Positions 48,328 through 61,005 of a DNA stretch of 64,000 bases are shown in pieces. Origin of the DNA: Limnomonas spitsbergensis (taxonomy: Eukaryota; Chlorophyta; Chlorophyceae; Chlamydomonadales); assembly GCA_037349105.1 (NCBI GenBank), contig JAYJMM010000022.1:310001-374000 (forward strand), in the 5' to 3' direction. Position numbers and translations under genes: made by a program. The notes under the pieces were generated by a model that saw only the letters and a list, made by a program, of their open reading frames with translations, did not search any database and was not told where the DNA came from. Numbering within the stretch: the stretch's first letter is position 1; every line of letters begins with the position of its first letter.

Positions 48328-50742
48328 CTAAGAAAACAAATCTAGGTTGCAACAATCCGGGCCCTGGAGTAATCCCACAAGGGACCTGCTAGGTGAGGTA
48401 TGCACGGGCCCACCACCTAGCCCCAGAGGGGAGCTGTCAACTGAGTGCTGCATGGGCTCACCAGCAATGCCCATGGGGAACCTGCCAGGGGAGGGACCAC
48501 CCAGCCCCATAGAGAAGCTGCCAGGGGAGGGCTGCATGGGCCCACCACCCAGCCCCATAGAGAAGCTGCCAGCTGGGAGCTGCATGGGCCCACCACCCAG
48601 CCCCATAGAGAAGGTGCCAGGGGAGGGCTGCATGGGCCCACCACCCAGCCTCATAGAGAAGCTGCCAGTTGGGAGCTGCATGGGCCCACCACACAGCCCC
48701 ATAGAGAAGCTGCCAGAGGAGGGCTGCATGGGCCCACCACCCAGCCCCATAGAGAAGCTGCCAGCTGGGAGCTGCATGGGCCCACCACACAGCCCCATAG
48801 AGAAGCTGCCAGGGGAGGGCTGCATGGGCCCACCACCCAGCCCCATAGAGAAGCTGCCAGTTGGGAGCTGCATGGGCCCACCACCCAGCCCCATAGAGAA
48901 GCTGCCAGGGGAGGGCTGCATGGGCCCACCACCCAGCCCCATAGAGAAGCTATCAGCTGGGAGCTGCATGGGCCCACCACCCAGCCCCATAGAGAAGCTG
49001 CTAGGGGAGGGCTGCATGGGCCCACCACCCAGCCCCATAGAGAAGCTGCCAGTTGGGAGCTGCATGGGCCCACCACCCAGCCCCAATGCTGGATGTCTCT
49101 GCTGACGGCGTCGCTTTGTGGATGGCATTGGTTGCATCAGTGGGATGCCACCAACAGAATGTGTGGGAGGTGGGATGGGCTGGTGTACCACCTTGGACTG
49201 CCTTTTCTGAGATGCTGGCTTGCTTAACCCACGGCGCCCAATCTCAGCCTCAATAGCCGTCCGCTCAGCAAGCATTGCATCTTGCTTGGCGTGATGTACA
49301 AGACCTGCAGGCCCGGGTGTAGCTGAGTACGTCCGCCATGCAGCAAGGACCAAGGGATCACACACCTACAAGAATGAAGGGTCTGCAAGTTTTAAAAATG
49401 TCAATGACATTACACCTCTGGGCCCTGCTCAAAATGGCTGGTGTTTTAAGCATATGACATGATTTGCTATGCAAAGATGACGTGCAAATTTACATAATAG
49501 AGCAGAGGGTGCTGGGACAGGTAATTTGAGGGAAATGACAGACCCTGAGTCCTTGAAAGTACGTATTTACCGAATCACACACAGCCCTTCAATGACCCTG
49601 AAAAACCAGCGTTTCAAACTAAGCGTCTCAATATCTAACAAACTCTAAATGTTTACCTTTGCCATATGACCAAGATGTGCAGCTTTCCAGTGTTGGAAAT
49701 GGATGTGATTTGCATTAAGTAGCTTTATCTTAACAGCATGTATCAGCTGCCCGTGCTCATCAGTCATGGCCAGCACCTTCGTCTTTATCAAGGTCTGAAT
49801 AGGGGGGCCTGGCGAGCGTGTGGCAGAAGCTGCCTACAAATGGAAGAGGGTGGAAAAGTCAGGCAGGTGTAAATAATTTGGTATCCCTGATTTTCATCTG
49901 GCATCAGCTGAGCAGACCCAAGCCACCTTCCAATTACCTGCTGGCCTCCCACCCAAGAGGGGCCTAGCCCATGCGGGACCAGCGCTGATGTCCGTACTAG
50001 CCGTGGGGTTGATCCAGGGCTGATGGTTTGTCCTGTCCGTGCGGTCACGCGTGTTGCTGAGGCAGGGCTGCTGGCTGCTCCCGTACGTGCCGACAGGCTT
50101 GAGACTTGTGAGGCTGAGGCACGCTTTCTCCGGGCTGGTTTGAACGGGGTGAGGCTCTAGGGCTCAGCGCCGCGCCGCAGGGCATCACCCAGGCCGTAAG
50201 GCACCATCCCGTAGAATTGTGACCAATCCTGATGTTCTGCTTAAGGAATGCGTCATTCAGCCCGCTGTGGATGCTCTTGACCGTGTTTAGAGCCTGTAAG
50301 AAAATAAATTATGTCATGTTCCTCATGATGCATCAGGCTGCTTAGGCTGCTCTTAGCTTACCATGACCAGGTCTCCGTTAATGATTTTATCCCTCAACAT
50401 CATCAGGTAGTGGGAGGCATGGTCGGCAGTGAACTCAGCTGATTTGCCCCATCTCTCCTCTACGTAAGCCTGTATGGCATGATACCAGCACTTCAATCAG
50501 GGAGTGTTCATTCAGGCCTTGAAAGATCATGCCCTGCAACAGTTTTCTCTTGCCATGCATGGTAAGTTCTCTTGCCATGCATGGTAAGTGAGAACTTATT
50601 ACGTTTTTGAGGCTGTCAGACACTGACCATGAACGTTTTCTCAACGCCTTTGTAACGCGTGCGCGTAGCACCCTTTTGTGTATCCTCCCGTGCTTGCGCT
50701 AGCGCAATATTCTGCTCGGCAGTAAATGTGGGATCATCAAGC
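48328..50742 (-). CDS. Unknown multi-exon gene with 16-residue repeat C-terminus, copy 2
   Basis: Paralogue of 24999-27461. The last exon (49365-48328) is 345 codons long against 361 in copy 1, a loss of one 16-residue unit. Some repeat units read GLCGGPMQ where copy 1 has GLGGGPMQ. Upstream exon blocks and splice sites match copy 1 at a constant offset. Function unknown. Confidence 0.5.
48374..49085. repeat. 48 bp coding minisatellite with 96 bp higher order, unit 2
   Basis: Same array as in unit 1 with one unit fewer and with CACACAGCCCC variants. Confidence 0.93.
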
Positions 50743-51310
50743 CTGCAGCAGCCAGAAGATTCAAGCAAAGATCGATGAAAGCATGTCCCTGGAAATTTTG
50801 GAAAGCCACTGATCCCTAGCTGAATTCACAATGACCTCAATAATGTTAGCAGATCAGTATTCGAGTTTGGAAACGCCTTGAAAATTAAACACTGGACAGA
50901 GTCACTCAGGCACGGCGCCATGGCCGTCAGAACTTTCAATGCAAGTTATGAAAACAACATATTCGTCTCATAGAGTTCAGACATTGAGTTCGGAAACGAG
51001 ATCAAACGACTTATACTGGACTCAGCTCTAGTAGACATTAAGCTGTTTGCATGCAACTGGCTGAATTTTATTATATCTAATTTGAAGTACAAAGAACCAA
51101 TTCTCTACCAATCTGAAATTTTAAGAGAACCAGCACATTTTTAGAGTGAGACAGTTAGAGTGAGGCAGTAAGAGTGGGCTGCACTCTTGCCTCTGCATTA
51201 GACCTTTCCTCATACCTGAGCTCCAGCTTGGAGTGAACCTGATCAAGGAACCTTATCCCATGAAGCATGTGTGTAAGTGGTGTTAAGGCTGCCCTGTCAG
51301 CATGTATGAC

Positions 51311-52285
51311 AGAAGCTGTGTGTGCTAGGGGTGCCATGACAGTCAGCATGCAGTGCACCTGTGTGTGCTATGGGTGCCATGCCAGGCAGCATGCAATGCA
51401 CCTGTGTGTGCCATAACAGTCAGCATGCAGTGCACCTGTGTGTGCTATGGGTGCCATGCCAGGCAGCATGCAATGCACCTGTGTGTGCCATAACAGTCAG
51501 CATGCAGTGCACCTGTGTGTGCCATGGGTGCCATGCCAGGCAGCATGCACTGCAGAAGTTGTGTGTGCTAGGGGTGCCATGGCAGGCAGCACACAGTGCA
51601 CATGTGTGTGATACGGGTGCCATGACAGTCAGCATGCAGTGCACCTGTGTGTGCTATGGGTGCCATGTCAGGCAGCATGCAATGCACCTGTGTGTGCCAT
51701 AACAGTCAACATGCAGTGCACATGTGTGTGCTATGGGTGCCATGCCAGGCAGCAAGCTCTGCAGAAGTTGTGTGTGCTAGGGGTGCCATGGCAGGCAGCA
51801 CACAGTGCACATGTGTGTGCTAGGGGTGTCATGACAGGCAGCATGCAGTGCTTCTGTTTGTGCTAGGGGTGCAATGACAGGCAGCATGCAGTGCAGAAGC
51901 TGTGTGTGCTAGGGGTCCCATGACAGCCAGCATGCAGTGCACCTGTTTGTGCTAGGGGTGTCATGACAGGCAGTATGCAGTGCACATGTTTGTGCTAGGG
52001 GTGTCATGACAGTCAGCATGCAGTGCACATGTTTGTGCTTAAGGTGTCATGACAGTCAGCATGCAGTGCACCTGTTTGTGCTAGGGGTGGCATGCCAGTC
52101 AGCATGCAGTGCACCTGTGGGTGCTAGGGGTGTCATGACAGTCAGCATGCAGTGCACCTGTTTGTGCTAGGGGTGGCATGGTAGTCAGCATGCAGTGCAC
52201 CTGTTTGTGCTGGGGGTGTCATGACAGTCAGCATGCAGTGCACCTGTTTGTGCTAGGGGTGCAATGGCAGGCAGCATGCAGTGGG
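51311..52285. repeat. 41-42 bp minisatellite, unit 2
   Basis: Same array as in unit 1 with two additional units near 52085-52165. Confidence 0.95.
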
Positions 52286-52356
52286 GAGCAGGGGACCCGT
52301 CCAAGAAGGAGCCTCGTCCCCTGGTGTGAACAAACTACGTCAGGGGACCCAAACTA

Positions 52357-53367
52357 GTAAACCCAGTTGCTGGGAAGAGGCCGCGTCCCGCCGCTTTCAG
52401 CTTCCAATCCTGGACGATGGGTCCTAAGAAAGATAAGCCGAGCGAATTTACTGCAGAGATCGACCTCACCGATGCAGCAGAGCTTCCTTCGAGACTGATC
52501 CACCTCGCGATCTTCGTTCAAGACGCCCCCGCTGACGCCCTCGAACCAATCAAACTTATCAAAGTTTACCTGGTCCCGACCGAACATGCGCCTCGTCAAG
52601 CTTGTTTATTGCTACTCTGTCTTTGTTGCGCACACCGCTGAGGTGGAGCGTGGTTTCAGCATCCACAGGCTCATCAAGACACGGCTGCGTAGCAGGCTTG
52701 ATGTTGTCATTGTGGACTCGCTCATGCGGGTAAAAATGCTGGTTAAACCGTTTTCTTTCGATACTAAGGATGCTCATGATGGTCTTATCATCTCAGCTGT
52801 TGAGGTGGCCAACAAGCAGCCCCTGCATCTGGGCGACAAGCCTCCTGTTCTTTTGGCCAAATTGGCCCTTGATGTGTGTGGCATTCAAGTCCCCTTTATG
52901 GACACGTCTTTGGCTGAGGGCATTGCTGACGAGGAGCCGAGGAGGCAGGGGGGGGGGAGGTAGACGAGGAGGAGGCAGCGCAGCCGCTACTGCAAGAGGA
53001 GGATGAAGAGGATGCAGATCCTGCTCCCTTAGAGTCGGATGACGACGACCTGCCCCTAGCTAGGTTTGTGGAGCTGACTCTTGCTAGGCGGCGTGAACAG
53101 TGACATTTTCTGTGGTGGTCTGCATATGTGTTTGTGTGCTATAAATGCATGCGTCCATTTTAATATTCAAGAGAGCGTCTGTTTACCAACAAGTCTTTCG
53201 ATTAAGAACAAATTGTAAAATACAGGAGAAAAAAGTTCACACTTTTCACACTTTTCGGAAAACCGGACAAAAAATTAACACGCCTCCGGCTCGTAGAAAA
53301 AAGCCGGAGAGGGCAAAAATCTAGTCCGGCTAACCCTCTGAGATCCCAAACCCATTGTATAACCCTG
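52357..53367 (+). mobile_element. hAT transposon deletion derivative, unit 2
   Basis: This 1011 bp insertion is absent at the matching site in unit 1 (about 28990). CAAACTA flanks it on both sides (52350-52356, 53368-53374), close to the 8 bp duplication expected for hAT. The right end, ATAACCCTG on the plus strand, complements a CAGGGTTAT-type hAT terminus; a matching left terminus is not evident. It holds the 5' start of an ORF (MGPKKDKPSEF...) directly fused out of frame to the 3' end of a hAT transposase. Confidence 0.65.
52586..53103 (+). pseudogene. hAT transposase C-terminal fragment
   Basis: The frame contains AEVERGFSIHRLIKTRLRSR followed by VDSLMRV, the conserved hAT dimerisation motif. 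The frame closes at 52963, but the acidic tail (EEEAAQPLLQEEDEEDAD, ending RRREQ and TGA at about 53103) continues in another frame after a run of nine G near 52950, so a frameshift lies in that run. The DNA-binding and catalytic parts are missing. It cannot encode an active transposase. Confidence 0.75.
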
Positions 53368-53649
53368 CAAACTACGCGGTCCCCTGCCCCCCCGTATTGT
53401 ACGGATCTGCGGGCTGTACACTGCATTCTTGCTGACTTGAGCCTCAAGGTAGCTTACTGTGTCAATAACGTCGCCGAACTCTGTCTCAATCTGCCTCCCT
53501 CTGAAATTAGACATGATTAAACAAAATAAAAGCCACGATCGAGCATAAACTGCCATTCGATTATCATTTATAAAAGCTTTGAATTCTGCATTGAGCAGCG
53601 TCTGTTCCTCCGGACTAGGATTACCCCAAGATGCGTTGTAATTGGTTCC

Positions 53650-54321
53650 TCCGGACTACAGCAAAATGTCTGTAGTCCGGACCCACACCTGGGGCGCGTT
53701 CACATTGGCTCCAATCCAGTCGTTGGGATTCTTCGTTGCATTAGTATGGATCTTGTTTGCCCACTCTCTCGCCAGTTTCAGCTACTTGCAGGAACCCGTC
53801 AGCCACAGACGATTTCACGGTCAAGTTCTGATATCAACACACCACAATCGTCGTGGCGCGCTTATCACTGTTGCTGTGAACACGAGAGAAATCGCGCAGG
53901 GATCTCAAGCTTGTACCAGAGCATGTACCGACCGAGACTCTCCATTTTGCCAATGCACAGCACCTTTCCGCCTCGATGGAACATTTTGCTTTATCACACC
54001 CGTTCCAAAATAACAAGCACGTAAACGAATGAGACAAGTATGCATTCAATCGACATAGTTTTGAGTTTGCGTGAACCCTGACCTAGCCAGCGTGGCAGGA
54101 TCATTTGGATCATTCGTGGTCTCGTGGACACTACCTCGGGAGGTTGTTTCTGAAATGATCCTAGATGTACACAAATGTACAACGACTAACTGTCGCCCAA
54201 CTCGCGCCTCTAGTGTGGATGTAGTTAGGATCATCTCAGAATTCTGTAATGCGCCCACTTTTGGCTCGGATAACCCCCAATATGAACGCGCCCCTGGTCG
54301 TTGGTCACCCTGTAGTCCGGA
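53650..54321. mobile_element. 0.67 kb TIR element at unit boundary, copy 2
   Basis: Near-identical copy of the element at 29265-29931, in the same position relative to the junction between units 2 and 3. Confidence 0.55.
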
Positions 54322-54874
54322 ACATGTCGATATCCACAGCATCTGTCCTGCAGTGTTGTCGTACTTCGGTGCATACTGCACACTTTATTGTTGACAGGAA
54401 TTGTCAACATGATTCGTCAACATGATTTGCCTGCCTGAATCCCGCAACATGTGCACGAATGCGGGGCATTTGTAGAATTGCGGCATACTTAAAGTGAAAT
54501 TTCTGGTTTTATGGTTGCCATACACCTTATAAGTTCGATCGCCAATCTACACTGTTAACAATCATTCGCATTAACGGCGGTCTGTCATCACTCGGACATC
54601 CATCCAGCAGAAGCATTGCTGACCGACTGTCGTCTCCCCCACTTGCTTCCACTGCTTGCTTCGTGAGTTGTTTCCCCGTGTCTATTGCACACTGTCAGAT
54701 GCTACTTGATTTCATTATAGAAAGGGGACATGATCGAGATGTTCACCCCCGCATCCAAAAACCACTCAGACTACAGCCATGCATCCCTTGATTTCCGTAT
54801 CCATTCGTCGTGACGAATCTCCTCAAGTATGCTGCCTTCCTTTGCTCTGCTTGTCATCACAGTCGCGTGTCGTC

Positions 54875-57649
54875 ATGCAGCTGAGCATCTTCATAGCCCT
54901 GCTGGTTGCCTCGTTCGCCATTTGCGGCCTCTCTCCTGCATATGTAAGCAGACATGAGTGGGGATTCCGTCGACTCATCAGGTCGAATGTTCCGTCATCA
55001 GTCTGGTCATTATGTCATTATATGCCTCCGAGCTTGAACACCTATTTCCTCATCCTCATTGCGGAAGGATGAGATTGATTGCGCACAAATGGTGACGGAT
55101 GGGAATCAGAACTGACTTTAGTTAAGTGACTGAATTGAGTGCGCGCGTGGTGACTGATGTCACAGCCGTCACATGACCGACCGACTGTAGTACCGTATCA
55201 CATTTATTTTTGCAGGAGCTTGATTCCTACCATGTCTTCCTTGATATTTCCCGCTTCAGCCTGTATGTTCCAACCCGTGGTTCCAACATTCCTATCCGAA
55301 CTCTATTTTCCCACACTCGCAGGCGGTTCCGAATAATGATGCACGCCGAGTCTCTGCACGCCGCGATCGTGTGCTGCACCAAACTGGTGCGTCTTCCTCA
55401 TCTTCTTTTGTCCGAATGAAGGGCATGGCTATTGACAAGCGAGCATTCCAAGTATTGTTTTGCAGCCACTCACATATTTTCTTACACTTTCTCAAGCTGC
55501 AGGCTCATAATTTCCACCCCATTTTATGTTTAGACATAATTTTGGGAGTATTACCAGTTCTATTACATAACTACTATGTTCTCATCACTTGCTATGTTGG
55601 TCATTTTCCCATGCGTTCAGGCGGCAACTCCACCAAGCCTCCTCCATCACCAACTACGCCCTCATCAGGTACGGGTTTCAACTCTCCTCAAGCCCCGACA
55701 TACCCCTCTCCACCCTCAGGCTCCTACCCTCCCCTCCCCCCTCCACCTCCATCTTCATATCCGCCCTCGTACCCCCCTTCACCTCCATCCTCATATCCGC
55801 CCTCGTATTCCTCTCCACCCTCAGGCGACTACGCCACCCTCCCCCCTCCACCTCCATCTTCATATCCACCCTCGTACCCCCCTTCACCTCCATCCTCATA
55901 TCCGCCCTCGTATTCCACTCCACCCTCAGGCTCCTACCCTCCCCTCCCCCCACCACCTCCATCTTCATATCCGCCCTCGTATTCCACTCCACCCTCAGGC
56001 TCCTACCCTCCCCTCCCCCCTCCACCTCCATCTTCATATCCACCCTCGTACCCCCCTTCACCTCCATCCTCATATCCGCCCTCGTATTCCACTCCACCCT
56101 CAGGCGACTACGCCACCCTCCCCCCTCCACCTCCATCTTCATATCCACCCTCGTACCCCCCTTCACCTTCAGACTCCCCCTCCCCCCACCCACCTCAATA
56201 TCCCTCTCCGCCTTCACGCTCCAGCCCCATGCAGCCCCCTTCAACTTCAGGCTCCAACTTCCCCCGCCCTCCTCCATCTCCATCATCAGGCTCCAACTCC
56301 ACTCAGTCCCCTCCACCCACCGCCACCACTCCTCCTTCTCCCATGAAGACTGGTGAGAGAGTACAGTGCTCCTTCTCCCACAACACCATGTGAGAGAGAG
56401 ACACACCGGCACCGATCTGGCGATCTTTCACACCACCACGAACACAAGCTACTGAAGGAACACACAATCCTCACTGGTGTCCATTACTTCATCCCCACGC
56501 CACTGGCTGGCTGCACTTGTTGTGTCTAAATTCCTTGCTCAGCCAAGGGGGCGCTATTATGCGCTCGCTGTCCTGGGTTTTTTTGCTCCTAGTTATGGGC
56601 AAATCGTCCCATACATCAATTGTGATGCTCCCCTGGACTGCAAAATTGTCGCAAAATTGTCGCCCTCAACATGCGGCTGCACAGCTCGTGCCTCCCCTAT
56701 CTATCATTAGTCATCATATGCTCCTCATGCATTGTCTTTTATGGCATTTTGTTCCGTCCTTGGTGTTCAAGTCTACTTGGTTGGTAACAACCATCTGACT
56801 GACTGCCCCTGCCCCAGAGGTCGTGGCGTTTTTCCCTCTATTAGCCTTTGATTCCTTCTTACTGCACTCCTTGTCACTGATGCATGCAGACTATTATGCT
56901 GGATGCGTTTTGGTGACTGGGAACTTCACTGACTGCTTCGAAAACTGCACCGGGGGCTTCAAGTCCAGGACTATGCAAATGGTGTGCCCACCTATGGTTG
57001 AATTTGAGAAGTGCAACACTCTGACGTGCCCTCGTGAGTATACTGAGTAACCCAAGAGTTTAGGGTGTAGGGAGCACACTGAGTAACCCGATGGGAAGAG
57101 CTAAGTGAGAGTTTACAGTTCTGCCGTCTGCCATGCATAGCTCAATCCACAAGTCTCATGACATGCAACACAGTGAGATGTCGAAGCTCGCAAATTGCAA
57201 CTGAATTGCAACTGAATAACTGGTTTCTGCATGTGCCTACTCCTGCAAATCCAGCAGCAGTGCCGTTATGTTGTCCAGCATGTGTCATGTACTCGTCTGA
57301 CTAACTGTTATCCCTTTTATGCTTGCCTGCAGCTCCCCCAGCTCCGCCTTCACCGTTTCCACCCCCGCTTCCGTCTCCCCCAACTCCGCCACCTCCTGTC
57401 CCCCAACCGCCTCCACCACTACCCACGGGAAACAAAGCCTGCTCTTGGTCATGCGACCCCTGCAGCAATTGCAAGTCCAAGCCGAATACAACCATCAAAG
57501 TGTATTATGGATCACCATTTCCGGGAACATGCACTATGGATGACGACTGTTCCATGGGACCCCTGGTTTCCTACAAGAAAGGCCAGGTCCTTCCACAACC
57601 TGAATTATGGGAATGCATTCCTTTGGGAAAGACTGACGGGATATGCTAG
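54875..57649 (+). CDS. Secreted Pro-rich/TSP1-like/Cys-rich protein, copy 3
   Basis: Third paralogue; exons 54875-54943, 55323-55386, 55621-56352, 56890-57033, 57333-57649. The Pro-rich exon is 732 bp against 453 and 522 bp in copies 1 and 2, so the extensin-like region has about 243 codons; the gain is a multiple of three and the frame stays open. The phase-1 boundaries and the six-Cys module are unchanged. The second intron region and the sequence after the Pro-rich exon are more diverged from copies 1 and 2 than the coding exons are. This suggests the coding parts are under constraint or homogenised. Confidence 0.75.
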
Positions 57650-58219
57650 AGTAACGGGTTCTATCTTATGGGTACAACACAAGCAATTGATTGGTCCTAC
57701 GGCAAATAGTTACTCCACCCACCTTGGTCAGACATCCAACAAAAATGTTTGAAATTCCTAAGTCTCTGCTTATCGCCCTTGCTGAACAAAGTCGTTTGAA
57801 CTCCCTAAGTATCTTATCATTGCCTTTGCTGAGTGAGCCTGCGCCGCAATGTGCAGTATAAGTGTCTGGATTCTGGAATATGTCACGTCTCATCATTCAC
57901 ATTCATGTGATGGATTTAATACAGCGTTGTTTTTAGTGGTTAAAGACTTTATCGTGCCTGTTGGATTATATTCATTCCGCTCAGTTAAATACTTTTTGGT
58001 GCTTCCTCACTTGCTGTTAGTGGATTGAATACTTGGTGGTTCTGGATGAAAAAATACATGTTATTCTGAGGAGTAAAATACTTTGTATTACTTGCTAGAA
58101 AGAGTTGCTGTAACAACGTAGCTGAAATAAGGCTGTTGTGAAGTATGGAAATGATAGATTCTTGTGGGCCTAACCAGTTTCAAGCATAACGGCACACTAA
58201 TCTCACACATATTTGCCTT

Positions 58220-58800
58220 CTGCAAGGCAACACAGTCCAGTGTACCCTCTGTCAACCTCAGCTTAAGCAAAGAGGCACAGCCCAGTGTATCCCCTGTCCA
58301 CCTCACCTTCAGCAAGATGGCACAGTCCAATGTGCCCCCTGACATCCTCACCTCCAGCAAGACGGTACAGTCCAGTGTGCCCTCTGACCTCCTCACCTCC
58401 AGCAAGTCGGCACAGTCCAGTGTGCCCTTCTGACCTCCTCACCTCCAACAAGACGGCACAGTCCAGTGTGCCCTCTGACATCCTCACCTCCAGCAAGGCA
58501 ACACAGTCCAGTGTGCCCTCTGGCCACCTCACCTCCAACAAGGCGGCACAATCCAGTGTGCCCTCTGACCTCCTCACCTCCAACAAGACGGCACAGTCCA
58601 GAGTGCCCTTCTGACCTCCTCACCTCCAACAAGACGGCACAGTCCAATGTGCCCTCTGACATCCTCACCTCCAGCAAGGCGGCACAATCCAGTGTGCCCT
58701 CTGACCTCCTCACCTCCAACAAGACGGCACAGTCCAGTGTGCCCTTCTGACCTCCTCACCTCCAACAAGACGGCACAGTCCAGTGTGCCCTCTGATCGAA
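58220..58800. repeat. 45-46 bp minisatellite, unit 3
   Basis: Same array type. Here the degenerate 5' portion seen in units 1 and 2 is replaced by more regular copies, so the order of variants differs from the other two units. Confidence 0.95.
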
Positions 58801-59214
58801 GCGCCATCAGGTTAATGGCATTGAGTGCTCCATTCGACCTCCTCAGCTGAGGCAAGGCATGACAGCCAGTCATCCTGGGCGCCATCTATCTGTCCCTCTC
58901 GCCAACCGCAATGAAGGCGGCACCGGCGCCCCGTGCGTCCATACACCTCCTCACCTCCAGGAACTAAGGCGCCTGGCATGCCTTATCCTCCTTCCGGAGT
59001 CAACAGGGAATCAGCTCAATCTTTCCGGTGCCCTCCCCACCAGCAACCGATACGGGCTACAATACATCCCGCAGTCTCCGCAAGAAGAGGGCCACAGTGG
59101 CCTCGCGGGCAGCGGCAAGAGGGATATAGCCCGTGCGAATGACCTGCATAGAAAACGCCCAGTCATTATGTGCGGTGTGACCACATTCACCACAATCTTT
59201 ACTGAGGAGTGCTT

Positions 59215-59508
59215 ATGACTCCGGGTGATAGTTCAGAACCGGATATTGTGTTGATGTTCAGAGAGAGTGCATTGGGGAGCGAGTCCAACGTCTATATAAC
59301 ATTCAATTGCGACGCCGCTGTTCTCAGAGGGAACATAACCGGATCTAGCATTTCAAGCCTTCAAGGGGTCAGGACTATGGCAATCGAATACCGTAAGATG
59401 CAACGTAAGATGGTCGTGGCTGGGTTATCAGTTATGGTGTCAGTTATGATGGCCGGTTTTCAGTGTTGGTTCTTGCCGCTATCGATGACTGTTGCTGATC
59501 TTGAGTAA
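59215..59508 (+). CDS. Possible small single-pass membrane protein, unit 3
   Basis: An ATG-initiated 97-codon frame begins MTPGDSSEPDIVLMF and contains one hydrophobic segment (VVAGLSVMVSVMMAG) near residue 70. It ends MTVADLE before TAA. The same DNA in units 1 and 2 carries a one-base deletion in a G run that terminates the frame after about 27 codons. I do not recognise a family. It could be an exon of a larger gene or a chance frame; the frameshift in the other two copies argues against strong constraint. Confidence 0.3.
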   Translation: MTPGDSSEPDIVLMFRESALGSESNVYITFNCDAAVLRGNITGSSISSLQGVRTMAIEYRKMQRKMVVAGLSVMVSVMMAGFQCWFLPLSMTVADLE

Positions 59509-59621
59509 TTATTATTGAGATGACTGAGACTCAGCAGAAGATATCATGGAGATGAGTGGGTTGGGGTTCCGGTGGTGATAGATGGCTGCTTCAGGGTTTC
59601 CGCAACATTGATTGTGGCAAT

Positions 59622-61005
59622 AGAGCTATTTGCAAATTTTTGTGGTACACAAGTGATGGAGGTAACGTGGCATGCCGTACATGCTCCTTATCGTCCGGTG
59701 CAAAATCTTGTATCGTTTGAGTGAGAATTCGGAATTTAATATGAAGGAGGTTGTCTCTTTCCAGTGGGATTCCTTTTTAGTTAATACCTCCTGGAATTTT
59801 TTTGTGGGTTTTGTGGGCTGCTGCGTCATTGCTCGGGATCGGCTGGGAGATTGCTTTCTTCAGTGGATGCCACTCGTCTGGAGGGCGCTTATCAGGTGAC
59901 CACCAAATACATATGCGTGCCACGTGAAGTGTGGGGATGCTTTGTGGATTTGGGCTTGCTAGTGGAATGCATGCAGCCCATGAAAATATATGCAACCCTG
60001 CATGCAGCCCAATGATCCATGCAGCCAGCCATCTATGCAGCCCAGGGATCCAGGCACTCCAGGGATCCATGCTGCCATTCAGCCCAAGGATCCATGCAGC
60101 TATGCAACCCAGAATTTATGCGGGCGATTGCCATACAACCATGGATTCAATGGGACTTGTCCATTTCAAGCAAAGGTGCATTCGTCATAGGTCATGCATT
60201 TCTTGAACTCTGCGTACATGCACGCACGTCACTGTTTATTTGTTGCTATGACGAATGCACCTTTGCTTGAGATGGGGACCAGACTTTGAACGGCCTACGG
60301 CCAGTGGCCCAAGCAGCAAGGCTTTATGCTCCAAACCGAGCAGGCATAAGGCTTTGCTGTAGCTGAATAGTAGCAGAAGCACCCACAGATCAACAATGTG
60401 GTGCGCAGTTATAGGCTTTTAATTCGAGGGCATGAGGTTGACCAACACCCGGCATACCCTAGCTGTCAGTTTGAAAACATGCACCGGGTCGGACATCCGG
60501 CGCTGCTAGAAGCCTCCATGCACCATGGATGCTGTCTGTACCTGCAGCCTCCCGCTTTCTTGTGTATTTACTCATAGGACCAGCATAAACGTGCGCTACG
60601 CTGCTCAGGCAAATCGCAGTCTATGATGGGCACAACTCATGTCTGGAAGGTTTCGTGGGGCCCAGGTCAAGCGCATGCGAGCGGTATGCGTGCTTCGTTA
60701 AGCACATTTTCGCTCAAATAAAACATCAAGCATTGACAGGTCGGTGCCATCCCGCCCATACAAGCTCGCTGTGCAGCCCATGGAATGAATGACGGCAATG
60801 CAATGAAATGAAATTAGTCAAGTCAAGTAAGTCGGTCAGGTCCCCTGGATTTCTGGCCTGTAGAGATGAGTGAGGGCTTGCCGAACTGTGTACCGCAAGC
60901 CACTATCTCTGGGTCAAGATGCTCGTATCATCTATCTCTCACCATCTAGGGCTCGAGATTGATAATGATAAATGATGTGTACGACAACAATTTGCAAAAA
61001 GCTCG
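59622..61005. mobile_element. 1.38 kb TIR element, TSD AAT, unit 3
   Basis: An insertion relative to units 1 and 2, where the site reads GGCAATGTCTG. Left end GAGCTATTTGCAAATTTTTG and right end (complement) GAGCTTTTTGCAAATTGTTG form imperfect inverted repeats of about 28 bp. AAT is duplicated (59619-59621, 61006-61008). The interior holds an ATGCAGCCC-type short tandem repeat near 59970-60110 and a nested hairpin at 60167-60269. No transposase is recognisable. Confidence 0.75.
60167..60269. mobile_element. Nested 103 bp hairpin element
   Basis: CAAGCAAAGGTGCATTCGTC plus ATAG on the left (60167-60190) is the exact complement of 60246-60269. Arms of 24 bp and a 55 bp loop make a compact foldback MITE inside the larger element. 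A target duplication is not obvious. Confidence 0.6.

Larger units (their letters stand above)
29947..54336. repeat. Tandem unit 2 (about 24.4 kb)
   Basis: This is the second direct copy of the unit. Relative to unit 1 it carries extra DNA at 30049-30610 (TIR element), 40208-40891 (mariner-like MITE), 41522-41835 (undefined indel) and 52357-53367 (hAT derivative). It also has small unit-number changes in several minisatellites. These differences account for the roughly 2.6 kb length difference. Confidence 0.97.
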
